DNA of 62,000 nucleotides, taken from the NCBI GenBank assembly GCA_014529385.2, contig CM043962.1, positions 90,565,180 to 90,627,179 on the forward strand, in the 5' to 3' direction. A program made the position numbers and the translations under genes. Shown in pieces: positions 10,521-21,160 of the stretch. Origin of the DNA: Adiantum capillus-veneris. Its lineage: Eukaryota; Streptophyta; Polypodiopsida; Polypodiales; Pteridaceae. Under the pieces are notes generated by a model. That model saw nothing but the letters and a program-made list of their open reading frames with translations. It was not told the origin of the DNA and searched no databases. Every line of letters starts with the position of its first letter. Positions within the stretch are counted from its first letter, which is position 1.

Positions 10521-10865
10521 CTAAGGGAGGTGAGTAGGGTCGAGTCTGGGTATGTCCCTCACAGCAGACGAGGGCCTGCAAACCTCACTTGGGGAATGGT
10601 GGTCTACTGCAAAGTCTATCTCATCCCCCTCTTCAAAGTCAAACACCTCAGAGTTAGTGTCAATGTCATCAAGGTCATCCTCGTCGTCAGCATCACCACC
10701 TTCATCACCATCATCATTGTCATTCTCGTCTTTGACATCATCCTCATCAAGAGTCTTTGTGTCTGATTTGTCATCCCCTGCCTTCTTTCCCAGCAGGACT
10801 TGAGCAAATGCTAGTAATTCTCCTCCTCCTCTGGATCCTCCTCCGCATCCCCGTCCTACTCCTTG
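10521..10865 (-). other. acidic open frame without ATG (possible exon fragment)
   Basis: On the minus strand a frame of 114 codons is open from the stop at 10866-10868 to the TAG at 10521-10523. It starts Gly/Arg-rich, then reads AFAQVLLGKKAGDDKSDTK, then a long Asp/Glu/Asn-rich block and DIDTNSEVFDFEEGDEID. It has no ATG, so it would have to be an internal exon or a relic. The acidic block resembles nuclear or chaperone-type acidic tails in composition only. A second frame just upstream is also acidic (EEDPEEEEN), which hints at a frameshift. No family assigned. Confidence 0.3.
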
Positions 10866-11057
10866 TCATGCTCTATGTATGTGTATGTGTCTCTTCACTC
10901 ATAGTACAATGACCCGCAACGTTCACAGACGAAGCAACTCGTTTTTGCTGCTGGTCGGGTAGGTGCAGGTATCTGCCAAGTTGTAGCAGACCGTGCAAAT
11001 CATTTTGAGAAAGGCATGATGCATAGATAGGGGCATGCGTGCTCAGGACCAAGAGGT

Positions 11058-11078
11058 TGTGTGTGTGTGTGTGTGTGC
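11058..11078 (+). repeat. (GT)n microsatellite
   Basis: A run of about ten GT dinucleotides in unassigned sequence. The flanks 10870-11560 hold no recognisable gene. Confidence 0.9.
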
Positions 11079-11564
11079 ATTGTAGGAACATAAGTGTGCT
11101 TAGGGTTTTTAGCGATTTGAGAAGACCTTACCCTTTTATGTTGCTTCCTTGGTGATGAGAATCCCCTTAGCGGCGAGGTTGGCATGCGCATAGCCTACTT
11201 CATGGTGAGGAGCTTAAGGCGTCAAGTCTAGTCATGCAGGTTTATGTAGAGGTGTACCTTCTTGAGCTTGATGACTACAATATCTGTCCTTTTCGACCTT
11301 TTCATAATACAATATTCCTTTAGAAGCTTTATCATTTGGCTATCGAGATTTGACAGTTATGTTGTAGTTCCCACTCTCAAGTAAACGTGGTGCCAAATTA
11401 CATTTTAGATTCTCCATCCGGGACACCTTTTCAAACTAGAACATTTATTTATTTAAAAATAAAATTAAAGAGATGAATCTACCGACCCTTTTTAATATCT
11501 TTCTCTGCTTACCTTAGTTTATTATTTATGTGTTGCTTATAGAAGGGTTTTCCGTGCATAGATG

Positions 11565-11693
11565 TGAGTGCACGTGTATGCGGATGCGTGCGTGCACGGT
11601 GCGGTGTGTGTGTGGGAAGGAGAGAAGGAGAGAGTACACAGTGTGTGGGTGGAGCAAGACTCTACTACGAGTTGTCCCTTATTCTTGTGTACA
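11565..11693 (-). repeat. left LTR copy (3' LTR) of the mosaic copia relic
   Basis: About 129 bp, collinear with 14735-14865. Shared blocks include GGGAAGGAGAGAAG and ACAGTGTGTGGG. The plus-strand integrase fragment starts at its right edge. Confidence 0.65.
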
Positions 11694-12036
11694 GTGTTTA
11701 TGGTAAACAAAAGAGGGTAAAATTTCAAAAATCAAGAAAGGAAAAAAAAAAACTTGAGTTGGTTCATTCTGATGTTTGGGATCCTGCAAGTACACCATGA
11801 CTTGGTGGCTCATTGTACTATGTAACATTCATAGATGATGCAAATAGGAAAACATGGGTTTATGTAATGAAGAATAAACCCGATGTGTTTTCCATATTAA
11901 AAAGGTGGAAAGCCTTTGTGGAAAATGAAACAGGTACTACGGTTAAATGCCTCAGATCCGACAATGGAGACACCTCAACAAAATGGGATTTTGGAAAGGA
12001 TGAACAGGACAATCATGGAGCGAGATCGCGCCTCGA
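11694..12036 (+). pseudogene. copia integrase fragment with internal deletion and frameshift
   Basis: From about 11697 the frame reads VYGKQKRVKFQKSRKE and then LELVHSDVWDPAS, a stop (TGA, 11799-11801), and YVTFIDDANRKTWVYVMKNK up to CLRSDNGD, the first half of a copia integrase core. A shift at about 11967 opens TPQQNGILERMNRTIMERDR, which belongs some 30 residues further along the family. The middle is therefore deleted and joined out of frame. It lies on the opposite strand to the surrounding relic, so it is a separate insertion or an inversion. Confidence 0.75.
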
Positions 12037-12078
12037 CACTAACAAGTCAAACATAAGACACCCGAACGCTGACAAAAT

Positions 12079-13060
12079 CTATGCAAACATGGTTGTACTT
12101 GCCTCTTGTGTGCTATCTGCAATCACTGCATCATCAGACACCAACTCATCAGTCTCTAACATGAGCATATCAAAGAACTCCATATCTGTCAGCTCTATCT
12201 GTGTCTCTAGGGAGCAGACCTGCTCTACCTTTGTGTGCACAAAGTCTGACAACACCTGTTGTGTCTCACTAGAGCACTGTCGCCCTATCTCTGTCTCTAC
12301 AGAGTCTACTGGCACGTCCTGCACAGCTAAATGCTTTGTCTCATGAGCATGGTCGAGCTCACCTATAAAAGAGACACGTCTCGTCTCTCGCCCAAAGCAT
12401 GCCAACAACAAAATCAAGACTACACCGTCTCGAATCTCAGACACGTGCATAGGATATACCAAGCCATTGTGAGCTCCTGGCAATCACTAGTGAACCACAA
12501 TGCATCTGGAAAGACTGCTCTCTAAGCAGTATCTGACAACCAAAAGCTGTCGACTATCTCACTGAGATCAATCTTTGTCTTAGCTGGGGAATATAACGCA
12601 CATGCCGTAGCGTGTATGATGCACCATTGGGCAAAGACAAACAAACATCTCCTACACTCTCTATGTCAAACACCGAACCATCAGCCAAGTGCTCCACACA
12701 GCCAAGTCTCCCACTAGAAAATGTGCTAAACCACTCACAACATGGCGTGATGTGGAAAACAACATCGCTATCTAGTAACCCTTGTAGAGAAAGTGTGCTA
12801 TCTATAGACAAATCTGCAAGAGGTACACTCGAGGCAAGCGTGACATCACCGTCACTGGCATAGACTGTCACTGGAACTGCATCTCTAACCTGTGTCAAAG
12901 TTGTGTCTGCACTACACATACATCTCTGTTGATGTCTCATACGTCTGAAACAACGGCGTCTGATGTGCCTTGTGTGATCGCAATGACAACAACACAAGTA
13001 TCGGCAACAACGAGACCGTCATCTCTCAAAAGTCATCGTAGTGGACTTTACATTATCACA
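12079..13060 (-). pseudogene. copia gag/protease-region relic
   Basis: Minus-strand frames at 12554-12997 read a zinc-knuckle-like CCHCDHTRHIRRRC (first residues altered from CX2CX4HX4C). A protease-like segment follows, FHITPCCEWFSTFSSG, then LADGSVF, VGDVCLSLPNGASYTLRHV and RYIPQLRQRLISV. The catalytic DSGA has become DSDV. After a shift, a GSLVIAR-type segment continues near 12490. The frame 12079-12483 continues into acidic sequence I do not recognise. Divergent and non-functional. Confidence 0.6.
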
Positions 13061-13079
13061 CATATCTGCAACCATAAGT

Positions 13080-14730
13080 GAATGGATAAGAACCAAAGTA
13101 TGGCAAGAAATCTAGGAAAAATCTGGCACAATATCCCCTGTAAACTGAGCGAAATCTCAAGTACAATCTCAACCATAAACTATGTCAAATTGGCAACAAA
13201 GTGGGAGGTAACTCGACCACTACACAATGCTTGAAAGCATGATCAAACAAATCAAAATTGACACTCACATATACATAAAAGCAACTCCACAATCTGCAAA
13301 CTCTACAAGCAAAACAACCTGGGACAAATTGCTCAATCGAGTGTAATGCGCATAACCATATACGCAAGTAGAGAGCAAACTAGCTCAAAACGCATCCCTC
13401 AAGAGAAACTGCTTGCAAATATCTGGCAAAACCCTATGAAACCTGTGATTGTCTGTCTGTAGCCACACAAGCATACGCTAATCCTCACTCCTACGAGAGT
13501 GGGGACAAGAACACCAAACTGTCTCCAAACTGACAAAACCTGTCAAAGTGAGAGTAAAAACTCGATCACTGTCAAAGTGGGAGTCTATCTCGACCATTAA
13601 ACCATCAGAGAGCAAGCTGTGAAGACGCATAAACCATTGCGAGAAATCTTGGGAAAAATTCAATAGACTTTCCCTTGAAAACGGAGCAAAAACTCAAAAA
13701 ATCTCACCAAATCTCATAATGACAGACACTCAGAATCTCAATAAACAGATCCACAAACTGGCATACATAGCACTGCCAAAAGCTTGGCAAAACATCTCAC
13801 TTCGGACCGAGTGGCTCTATGGAAGTGTACATGTCCAAAAATGTTACAAATCTATAAATTTTTTACCTACGAGCTACCCCTAGCTCAAGCGGTATCCACA
13901 AAATGCGTACATAGCATGCAACTGCACAAAACCGTGCTAAAAAAGCTTCTTGAAATGCCCCACACGGTCAAACAATGCGTATAAAACGCATCCGGATGTG
14001 TAACGATCCAAAATTCACATATCAAAGCATCACTTGCATACACAAAAACAAGGTGAATTCTCTCTCAAATAGCACCACAGTGTGCCATACATAGCCAAAG
14101 ATGCAAACCGCATCACTCTTTACACTATAGGAATCAAACTGCAAAACCTCGATATATCGAGATTGTTGACAAGCTGCTGCAAAAAATTCAGTGCTAAGAA
14201 TTTCAAAATTATGATATGACCAGTGCGTCCGGAACATGCCAAAACCCCAGGGTAGACTTCTGGATCACATGTATGCGAGTCTAGGTGTAGAGATATGCCA
14301 AAAACCTTCGTTTTCGGCCCAAAAATGCAACATAAACTTGCTACTATTGCACCTGCTGTAATTCAGAGCATAATTTCAGAAAATGGACATCACCATTGTG
14401 TCTGAAATGTGCCAAAACTCCAACCTAGACTCCTGGATCATATCCATCCAACTCCGTGTGATGGAGATATGCAAAAAGCACTATTTCGGGAGCCAAAAAC
14501 ATCAAAAAGGAGCTGCAACACTTCTTGTTCCTGCTCTTTCTTTGCAAAATTCAGAAATGGCTTGCTACACAAGCTCTATACAAGCTGAATATAGCATACA
14601 TGCCTAAGCTGAGATCTGACACCGTCGAGCCGTATCCACCGCCGCCGAGCTCAAACCACCATAGCTGAGCTCCGTCGCTTCCGTCTCTTTGGGAAGCCGT
14701 CGCACGCATGTTGCTAAAGCTCTAATACCA
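13080..14730 (-). other. copia leader region with degenerate repeats
   Basis: No coding content recognised. Motifs such as GGGAAAAATT...TTTCCC (13120-13140, 13640-13680) resemble the leader just upstream of gag in the younger copia at 19200-19330. This is consistent with an untranslated leader between the right LTR and gag. Confidence 0.4.
14228..14515. repeat. two diverged direct copies, ~160 bp apart
   Basis: The blocks at about 14235-14330 and 14400-14510 share the order ATGCCAAAAC, CTAGACTYCTGGATCA, TGTGATGGAGATATGC and TTTCGG...CAAAAA. They lie in the leader of the old copia relic. Confidence 0.5.
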
Positions 14731-14734
14731 GTTT

Positions 14735-14865
14735 TGAGTGCGCATGTATGTGGATGCGTGTGTGCACGGTTCAATGTGCGTGTGGGAAGGAGAGAAGAGA
14801 GTACACAGTGTGTGGGAGGAGCAAGACTCTACTATGAGTTGTCCCTTATTCTTTGTATATGTACA
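14735..14865 (-). repeat. right LTR copy (5' LTR) of the mosaic copia relic
   Basis: About 131 bp, matching 11565-11693. Its outer end is extended by a near-perfect palindrome (14848-14876, CTTATTCTT ... AAGAATAAG), absent from the left copy. Confidence 0.65.
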
Positions 14866-14921
14866 CAAGAATAAGGTATCAGTGGGCGGGCATCCATAGC
14901 CTGCGCGGCCGGGCAAGGCAC

Positions 14922-15113
14922 TGAAGGAGTACGAGCGGAAGTGCGATGCGAGAGAGAGTGCGAGAACAAGAGCACGATGATATGGTGAACTCGCTCTACT
15001 GTAATGTGTAGAGCATAGTGAGTTCTTATTAGGTTTTTACAAAAGAATATGTGTACATACCTGGCGGCCCGCCCACTTACCTGGGCGACCACATTGGGCT
15101 TTATACCCCAACA
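14922..15113 (-). repeat. copia 3' LTR (left)
   Basis: 192 bp, TGAAGGAG...CCCCAACA on the plus strand (TGTTGGGG...CTCCTTCA in element orientation). The adjacent inner sequence on the minus strand, AAGTGGGAGGT, is the polypurine tract. Confidence 0.92.
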
Positions 15114-15202
15114 ACCTCCCACTTAAAGTCCAATGTGGTACTTTAAGTGTGAGAGAAGCTACTATACAAGCTAATATACAAGAGATGTAGAGAAGTGATG
15201 TA

Positions 15203-16963
15203 CTACCCTACACCTAACTGCTTGTGAAAATGCGCAAAGCTCTCTAAGGGAAGTCCTTTTGTAAGTAGATCAGTAGGATTTTCTGTGGTGTGAACTTTGA
15301 CAAGCTGAAGTTGCTTATCCTCGAGCATTTCCCTGATGAAATGATACTTCACATCCACATGCTTTGTCTTTGAGTGATAAACTGGATTGCGAGCCAATTG
15401 TATAGCACTTTGACTATCACAATATAACACAGGCATCTCTTCTTTGATTCCCAAATCTGTTACTAGTCGATTAAGCCAAATTGATTCTTTGCATGCCTCT
15501 GATGCTGCAACATATTCAGCCTCTGTAGTAGACTGAGTAACACAATCTTGTAATCTAGAACGCCATGATACTGCTCCACCAGCCAATGTAAAGACATACC
15601 CTAACGTAGACCTTCGGTTGTCTAAGTCACCTGCACAATCTGAGTCTGTAACACCCTTTACACTTAGCTCCTGACTCCCATAGCATATACGCATACTCTT
15701 TGTAGCTTTCAGGTATCTCAATATTCCTTTCATTGCCTCCCAATGTTTCTTGCCTGGGTTTGACATGTATCGACTTACTACTCCCACTGCAAATGCAATG
15801 TCTGGGCGAGTAGCAATCATTGCATACATCAAACTACCCACTGCAGACGCATATGGAATCTTATCCATTTCAGCCTGTTCTTTCTCAGACACAGGACAAT
15901 CTTGTTTGCTAAGTTTCACATATGGTGGCAATGGAACACTCAGTGCCTTTCCCTTCTCCATATTGAAACGTTGCAAAACCTTGTCAATATACTCTGTTTG
16001 AGATAACCAAATACACTTCTTTGATCTGTCTCTCTCAATGCGCATACCAAGTATATGACTTGCCTCACCCATGTCTTTCATGTCAAACGATTTTGCCATC
16101 TTTGACTTCAAAGCTGAAATTTCTTCCACGTGCTTGCCAGCAATCAACATGTCATCCACATACAAAATAAGGATCAGCCAACTGCCATCCTTAGCCTTCT
16201 TTGTATATAGACAGTGATCGAACTCACTACGTTTGTAGCCTTGAGAAAGCATAAACTTGTGGAATTTATGGTACCATGCCCTCGGTGATTGTTTTAAGCC
16301 ATAAAGACTCTTTAACAACTGGCATACCCAATATTCCTTGCCTTTCTCAACAAACCCTTCTGGCTGCTGCATGTAAATTTCCACATCTAAATCACCATGC
16401 AAGAACGCTGTCTTGACATCCATTTGGTGCAACACCAAATCTAATATGGCAACCAATGCAAGAAAGCATCTCAATGTAGTCATCTTGACCACCGGAGAGA
16501 AGACTTCATCAAAGTCAATGCCTTGTTCTTGCTTAAAGCCCTTGGCAACAAGCCTTGCTTTGTACATTGGCTGACTATCATGAGCGGTGATCTTATACCT
16601 GTAAACCCATTTACAAGGTAGAGCCTTTTTGCCCTGTGGTAATTTAACTAGCTTCCATGTCTTGTTTTTATGCAGAGCTGTCATCTCTGACTGCATGGCC
16701 AATTGCCAATTCCCGGAGTCCTTCATTTGCACTGCTTCCTTGTAACATGAAGGCTCATTGCAATCAGTCAACATGACATAGTTCATAGATGGAACAAACC
16801 TATCAAGAGGTCGCGTGACACGTCCAGATCTACGCACAATAGGTGGCTCAGGCTCAGCCACAACCTGTGGTTCCACTCTATCCTGTCCTTGCTCCTCTTG
16901 AGCCCTAACATTTTGTCTTGCACGTGCAGGTCCATCTTCTTGGAAGACAACTCTTCTAATCTC
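15203..16963 (-). pseudogene. copia reverse transcriptase / RNase H segment of the polyprotein
   Basis: Continuous open frame of 557 codons at 15203-16876; reading stays open upstream to the stop at 16964-16966. The RT domain starts near WKLVKLPQGKKALPCKWVY and continues with the copia blocks VKTAFLHGDL and LYVDDMLIAGK (YVDD catalytic pair intact). RNase H follows, with DSDCAGD, STTEAEYVA and LYCDSQSA, ending near ENPTDLLTKGLP. It copies element RNA into DNA in cytoplasmic particles. This is the best preserved part and could encode an intact domain pair if translated, but the upstream lesions uncouple it from gag. Confidence 0.9.
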
Positions 16964-18102
16964 CTAAACCCTCTCTGGTTTAGAATCATATTTGGATTCA
17001 TTAAAGTGAACATCATTGCTGCGGACAACCTTTCTGGATTCGGGATCCCAAAGTCTGTACCCCTTCTCACCAGAATTACCATAGCCTAGAAAGATGCACT
17101 TTCTACTTTTTGGATCAAGTTTGTTCCTAAATTCCTTTGGAACGTGAGTATATGCTTCACAGCCAAAGACTCTCAGATTCTTGTATGAGGGCATTTTGCC
17201 TGACCATACCATCTCTGGCACTGAATCCTTCTGCAAAACCTTGCTAGGAGATCTATTTACAAGATGAACAGATGTTGATACAGCTTCAGCCCAAAACCCA
17301 TTTGGTAGTTGTGCATTAGACAACATACTTCTGACCTTCTCTTGTATGGTCCTATTCATCCTCTCAGCAACACCATTTTGAGGAGGACTGTAAGGAGCAG
17401 TAAGTTCACGTTTATACCTTTTGACTCACAAAAGTCCTGAAAGGCCTTTGAAACATACTCTCCACCATTGTCAGTGCGTAAGCATTTAAGCTTCTTGCCA
17501 CTCTGATTCTCCACAAGTGTCACAAACGTTTTGAAAACACTAAACGCTTCATCCTTGTGCTTGAGAAAGTAAACCCATACTTTCCTCGAGTAATCATCTA
17601 TAAATGTCATTAAGTAAGAAGCTCCCCCTAGAGATAGGTTAGGCATAGGTCCACACAAATCACTATGAACAAGTGCCAACTGTGTATCTCTTCTACTGCT
17701 TCTATGCTTATGTGGCTGCTGTGTTTGTTTACCATACAGACAATGTTCACAGAATTCAAAATCATTAAATGAAAAGCCAGGCAAATAACCAGAACGAGAC
17801 AAGATTTCCATTCCCTTCTTGGGCATATGTCCTAACCGACTATGCCACAAAGAAACGTTCGGCTGCTCGGTTACATTGATTACATTTTTAGAGACATTTG
17901 ATACATAAATCATGTAAAGTCCTCTAGACTTTACTCCATGGGCTACTGTCATAGAACCCTTGGATATCTTCCACATGTTCTGTCCAAAAGTGGTGACGTA
18001 GCCAGCATCATCAAGTAAACCTGTGCTGATCAAGCTCTTTGTAATTGCGGGAACATGTCTCACATTCTTCAGCGTGAAAGAAGAGCCATTCTGAAACTTC
18101 AA
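16964..18102 (-). pseudogene. copia integrase segment, frameshifted and with terminal stop
   Basis: Reads protease tail (LKNVRHVPAI), GAG_pre-integrase zinc region (LWHSRLGHM...CEHCLYGKQ) and the core with LVHSDLCGP (first Asp) and RTDNGGEY (second Asp). One missing base near 17410 shifts the frame just before PPQNGVAERMNR, which carries the catalytic Glu; reading resumes in the 16964-17359 frame. That frame covers the C-terminal domain (FWAEAV, VFGCEAY, FLGYG) and ends at a premature TAG (16964-16966). The downstream frame is in register, so this stop is a point lesion. Confidence 0.88.
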
Positions 18103-19182
18103 TTAAACATCTCCAACACCTAAGATCTCACATGTCTTCCCATTGCCTAGCCGAACATGATCTTTAGTGGTCACATAAGAAGTAAACCACTCCTTGTTTG
18201 GAGACACATGAAGTGATGCCCCTGAGTTTATAATCCAGTCACTCAGTGCATTTCCATCAGATGCTGTAAGAAGAGCTGAGTCCATTGTATTCTTCAAGAA
18301 GTAGATGTCTCCTGACACTAGACTGTCATCCTCTGCAACAGTGTTTGTCACATTTATTTCTTGAATCTTCACTGAGGACTTGTTCTTCTCACCATGGTCT
18401 TCAGCTTTCTCTTTCCCTTTTTCTGCTTTCCATTCTCTGCAGTCTCTTTTCATGTGACCCTTCTTGCCACAATGGTAGCATTCTATGTCACTCTTGCCTT
18501 TAGCACTGCGGGACTTGCTACGAGATTGATTCCTCTTTCCGCCTTTGTACTTTTCTTTGGTCCTTCCCCTGACAACTAAGGCTGTTCCTTTGCCTTTGTC
18601 CATTGTCTTTCTATTGGTTTCTTCAGTAAGCAGACTTCCTTCTATACCTGCTATGTTCAAACCATCTGGAGGTGCAGAATTACTCAAAGCTGTGCGAAAA
18701 GTGTCCCAACTTTTCGGCAATGTGATCAACAGGAACATAGCTCTAACAGGTTCATCAAACTTGACACCTTGAGCTGACAACTGACTATAGATTGTGTTGA
18801 ATTCATTCAGATGATTGGACATAGGTGTCCCTTCTTTCATCTTCAAGTCAACAAGCTTCTTAATCCAGTATACCTGTGAAGCTGCACTCTGCTTCTCATA
18901 AAGATCACTCAGCTTTAACCATGCTTGATAAGCCGACATCTCGTCTGCTACATTGAAGTAAACGCTTTCTGCCAAAGTCAACATAATGGTAGAAAGTGCC
19001 AATTCATCCATTTCGCTCCATTCATCTTCGTCCATATCTTCTCGTTTTATCCCCTTGAGCTTTATAGGTTTTATCTGCTTCTTTTGTACCAACACGTGCC
19101 AAATTTGCTTCTTCCACAATGGGAAATTGGTTCCATCCAGCTTCTTGATATTGTAAAGAGTGGTGTCTTGTGATCCAACCAT
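18103..19182 (-). pseudogene. copia gag-protease segment, protease catalytic Asp replaced
   Basis: 359 codons starting MVGSQDTTLYNIKKLDGTNF, with a UBN2-type gag domain (WLKLSDLYEK, LPKSWDTFRT), a Lys/Ser-rich linker and a zinc knuckle CYHCGKKGHMKRDC at about residues 236-249. The protease starts WIINSGASLHVSP: the family has D-S-G and here the Asp is Asn, so the enzyme should be inactive. A TAA at 18103-18105 separates it from integrase. The first ~165 codons are duplicated in inverted orientation at 20383-20877. Confidence 0.9.
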
Positions 19183-19399
19183 AGCTACGCTTCACAGTAG
19201 TTTACTTTTCTGGGAAAAATTCGGCAGAGTTTCCCCTGTAAACTGACCTCTGAACCAATATCAACCTGTCAAATGAACCAAGAAAGCTTCAGATTCTGCA
19301 GAAATTTTGGCAGAGTTTCCTTTGTAAAATGGCTCTGGTGTACTAACAACATACCAAAAAACAACTCAAAAAACACTGTCTCTCTGACACTGTAAGCTG
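18682..19399. repeat. left arm of 718-bp inverted repeat (gag 5' half plus leader)
   Basis: Contains the first ~165 codons of gag (minus strand) and 217 bp of leader. Its reverse complement matches 20160-20877 base for base apart from scattered substitutions, with no gap seen. The arms have the same length, and homology stops abruptly at both ends (TTTGAGT on one side, GTAAGCTG on the other). Confidence 0.95.
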
Positions 19400-20159
19400 T
19401 AAGCTTTCGGTGTTGTCAGAATTTCAATCTGAGGTCATCTGGATCACCATTCAGCTTCGACAAAGTCCTGCGCAAGCCATTTTCGACTATGTGGTCTCAG
19501 CGAGTGCAGATCCGACTCTGCAAATGTGGGGTTTTCGGCCTACGACTGCAGGTGTTGAGGATATCGACACTCCTAGAGTGTTGATTTGTGGCTGTCTACA
19601 CATCGAAGGACGGCTCACAGTTCTTGGAAGCGTGTCACATACGACACAGACGCATCTACACACAGACTGTAGTCGACATCCACTAGTTCATCAGGTAGCT
19701 TGTGTTTGCTGCTTGATATTCCAGATTTCATCCTGACATTGCAGGTACTTCCACATGGGATGTATTGTCAGAGATGATGTATGCCTGTTGAGGGTTTGCT
19801 GGTTGTGAGTCACGCAGCAAACAACCGCCGCAGCGGTTATAGCATACAGTGGGAAATTTGTGGATGTATGACTTTGTGGGAAGTCTATGTACTGTCAGAT
19901 TTACTGCAGCCTTTGTTGAGGGTCGAGTGAGGTTTTATTGAGCTGGGGGATTCTCGAATGTTGAGATCCTTTCGGTGATATAGGTCTTGGAGCGATCCCT
20001 CGAGCACCCTTAGATAGGCAGCTAGGATGTATTGACTGTGAGTTAGACAGTTGGGATTGCATCTTTGCTTTACTACCGTTGAGGCATTGTCGCAGTCTAT
20101 GCTTATAGGACAGTGACAGGACAGTCAGAGACAGTACAGGTGCAGGACAGGTTTACCCG
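19400..20159. other. 760-bp spacer between the inverted arms
   Basis: No similarity to copia coding sequence recognised. A 108-codon plus-strand frame (19410-19736) has no motif I know. The spacer would form the loop of a hairpin transcript. Its origin (original leader or captured DNA) is unknown. Confidence 0.5.
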
Positions 20160-20877
20160 CAGCTTACAGTGTCAGAGAGACAGTGTTTTTTGAGTTGTTT
20201 TTTGGTATGTTGTTAGTACACCATAGCCATTTTACAAAGGAAACTCTGCCAAAATTTCTGCAGAATCTGAAGCTTTCTTGGTTCATTTGACAGGTTGATA
20301 TTGGTTCAGAGGTCAGTTTACAAGGGAAACTCTGCCGAATTTTTCCCAGAAAAGTAAACTACTGTGAAGCGTAGCTATGGTTGGATCACAGGACACCGCT
20401 CTTTACAATATCAAGAAGCTGGATGGAACCAATTTCCCATTGTGGAAGAAGTAAATTTGGCACGTGTTGGTACAAAAGAAGCAGATAAAACCTATAAAGC
20501 TCAAGGGGATAAAACCAGAAGATATGGACAAAGATGAATGGAGCGAAATGGATGAATTAGCACTTTCTACCATTATGTTGACTTTGGCAGAAAGCGTTTA
20601 CTTCAATGTAGCAGACGAGATGTCGGCTTATCAAGCATGGTTAAAGCTGAGTGATCTTTATGAGAAGCAGAGTGCAGCTTCACAGGTATACTGGATTAAG
20701 AAGCTTGTTGACTTGAAGATGAAAGAAGGGACACCTATGTCCAATCATCTGAATGAATTCAACACAATCTATAGTCAGTTGTCAGCTCAAGGTGTCAAGT
20801 TTGATGAACCTGTTAGAGCTATGTTCCTGTTGATCACATTGCCGGAAAGTTGGGACACTTTTCGCACAGCTTTGAGT
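20160..20877. repeat. right arm of 718-bp inverted repeat (inverted gag fragment)
   Basis: In plus orientation it carries the leader and then the gag start MVGSQDTALYNIKKLDG. A TAA replaces Gln in FPLWKK-stop-IWHV. The frame reopens to RAMFLLITLPESWDTFRTAL and ends at the breakpoint at 20877. Relative to element transcription it is antisense gag. It cannot act as a gag gene; it is only a partial copy. Confidence 0.93.
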
Positions 20878-20954
20878 CTTTGCCTGTCGAATTTCACTCC
20901 AATCTGAGCTGGTGACTCTAGCCTCTTGCAGTGCTGCCCCGAGCCTCGATCTGA

Positions 20955-20966
20955 GCTCTGATACCA
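20955..20966 (-). promoter_or_regulatory. copia primer binding site (tRNA-Met type)
   Basis: GCTCTGATACCA on the plus strand, i.e. TGGTATCAGAGC in element sense, two bases inside the right LTR. This is the standard plant copia primer site complementary to initiator tRNA-Met. Confidence 0.9.
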
Positions 20967-20968
20967 GT

Positions 20969-21160
20969 TGAAGGAGTACAAGCGGAAGTGCGACGCGAGA
21001 GAGAGTGCGAGAAGAAGAGCACGACGATATGGTGAACTCGCTCTACTGTAATGTGTAGAGCATAGTGAGTTCTTATTAGGTTTTTACAAAAGAATATGCG
21101 TACATACCTGGCGGCCCGCCCACTTACCTGGGCGACCACATTGGGCTTTATACCCCAACA
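20969..21160 (-). repeat. copia 5' LTR (right)
   Basis: 192 bp, same ends as the left LTR. In element orientation it starts TGTTGGGGTATAAAGCCCAA, where TATAAA may be the promoter TATA box although it lies unusually near the start. Followed by GGCAC, the second copy of the target duplication. Confidence 0.9.

Larger units (their letters stand above)
11565..14865 (-). mobile_element. old mosaic copia element with ~130-bp LTRs
   Basis: Two direct repeats of about 130 bp (11565-11693 and 14735-14865) bound this segment and start TGAGTGCGC/TGAGTGCAC. On the minus strand they begin TGTACA and end CTCA, i.e. TG...CA. A degenerate primer site, GCTCTAATACCAG (inverse CTGGTATTAGAGC), abuts the right copy at about 14719-14731, so the element points to the minus strand. 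The inside holds a minus-strand copia protease-region relic (12.1-13.1 kb) and a long leader with diverged repeats. Against this orientation, a plus-strand copia integrase fragment sits directly at the left LTR. No target duplication was found. Confidence 0.6.
14922..21160 (-). mobile_element. complete Ty1/copia retrotransposon with internal inverted duplication
   Basis: Two 192-bp LTRs (14922-15113, 20969-21160) are flanked by the 5-bp target duplication GGCAC (14917-14921 and 21161-21165). The primer site (20955-20966) and the purine tract next to the left LTR place the 5' end on the right, so the element runs on the minus strand. Gene order is gag-protease, integrase, RT, RNase H, i.e. copia. 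I count five differences between the LTRs, about 2.6 percent, so insertion is fairly recent. The coding region has two stops, one frameshift and an altered protease active site. A 718-bp inverted copy of leader plus gag lies between the primer site and gag. Confidence 0.92.

Noticed and set aside
19410-19736. 108-codon frame in the hairpin spacer as a captured gene
   Set aside because: No motif, biased composition or homologue recognised; kept as spacer only.
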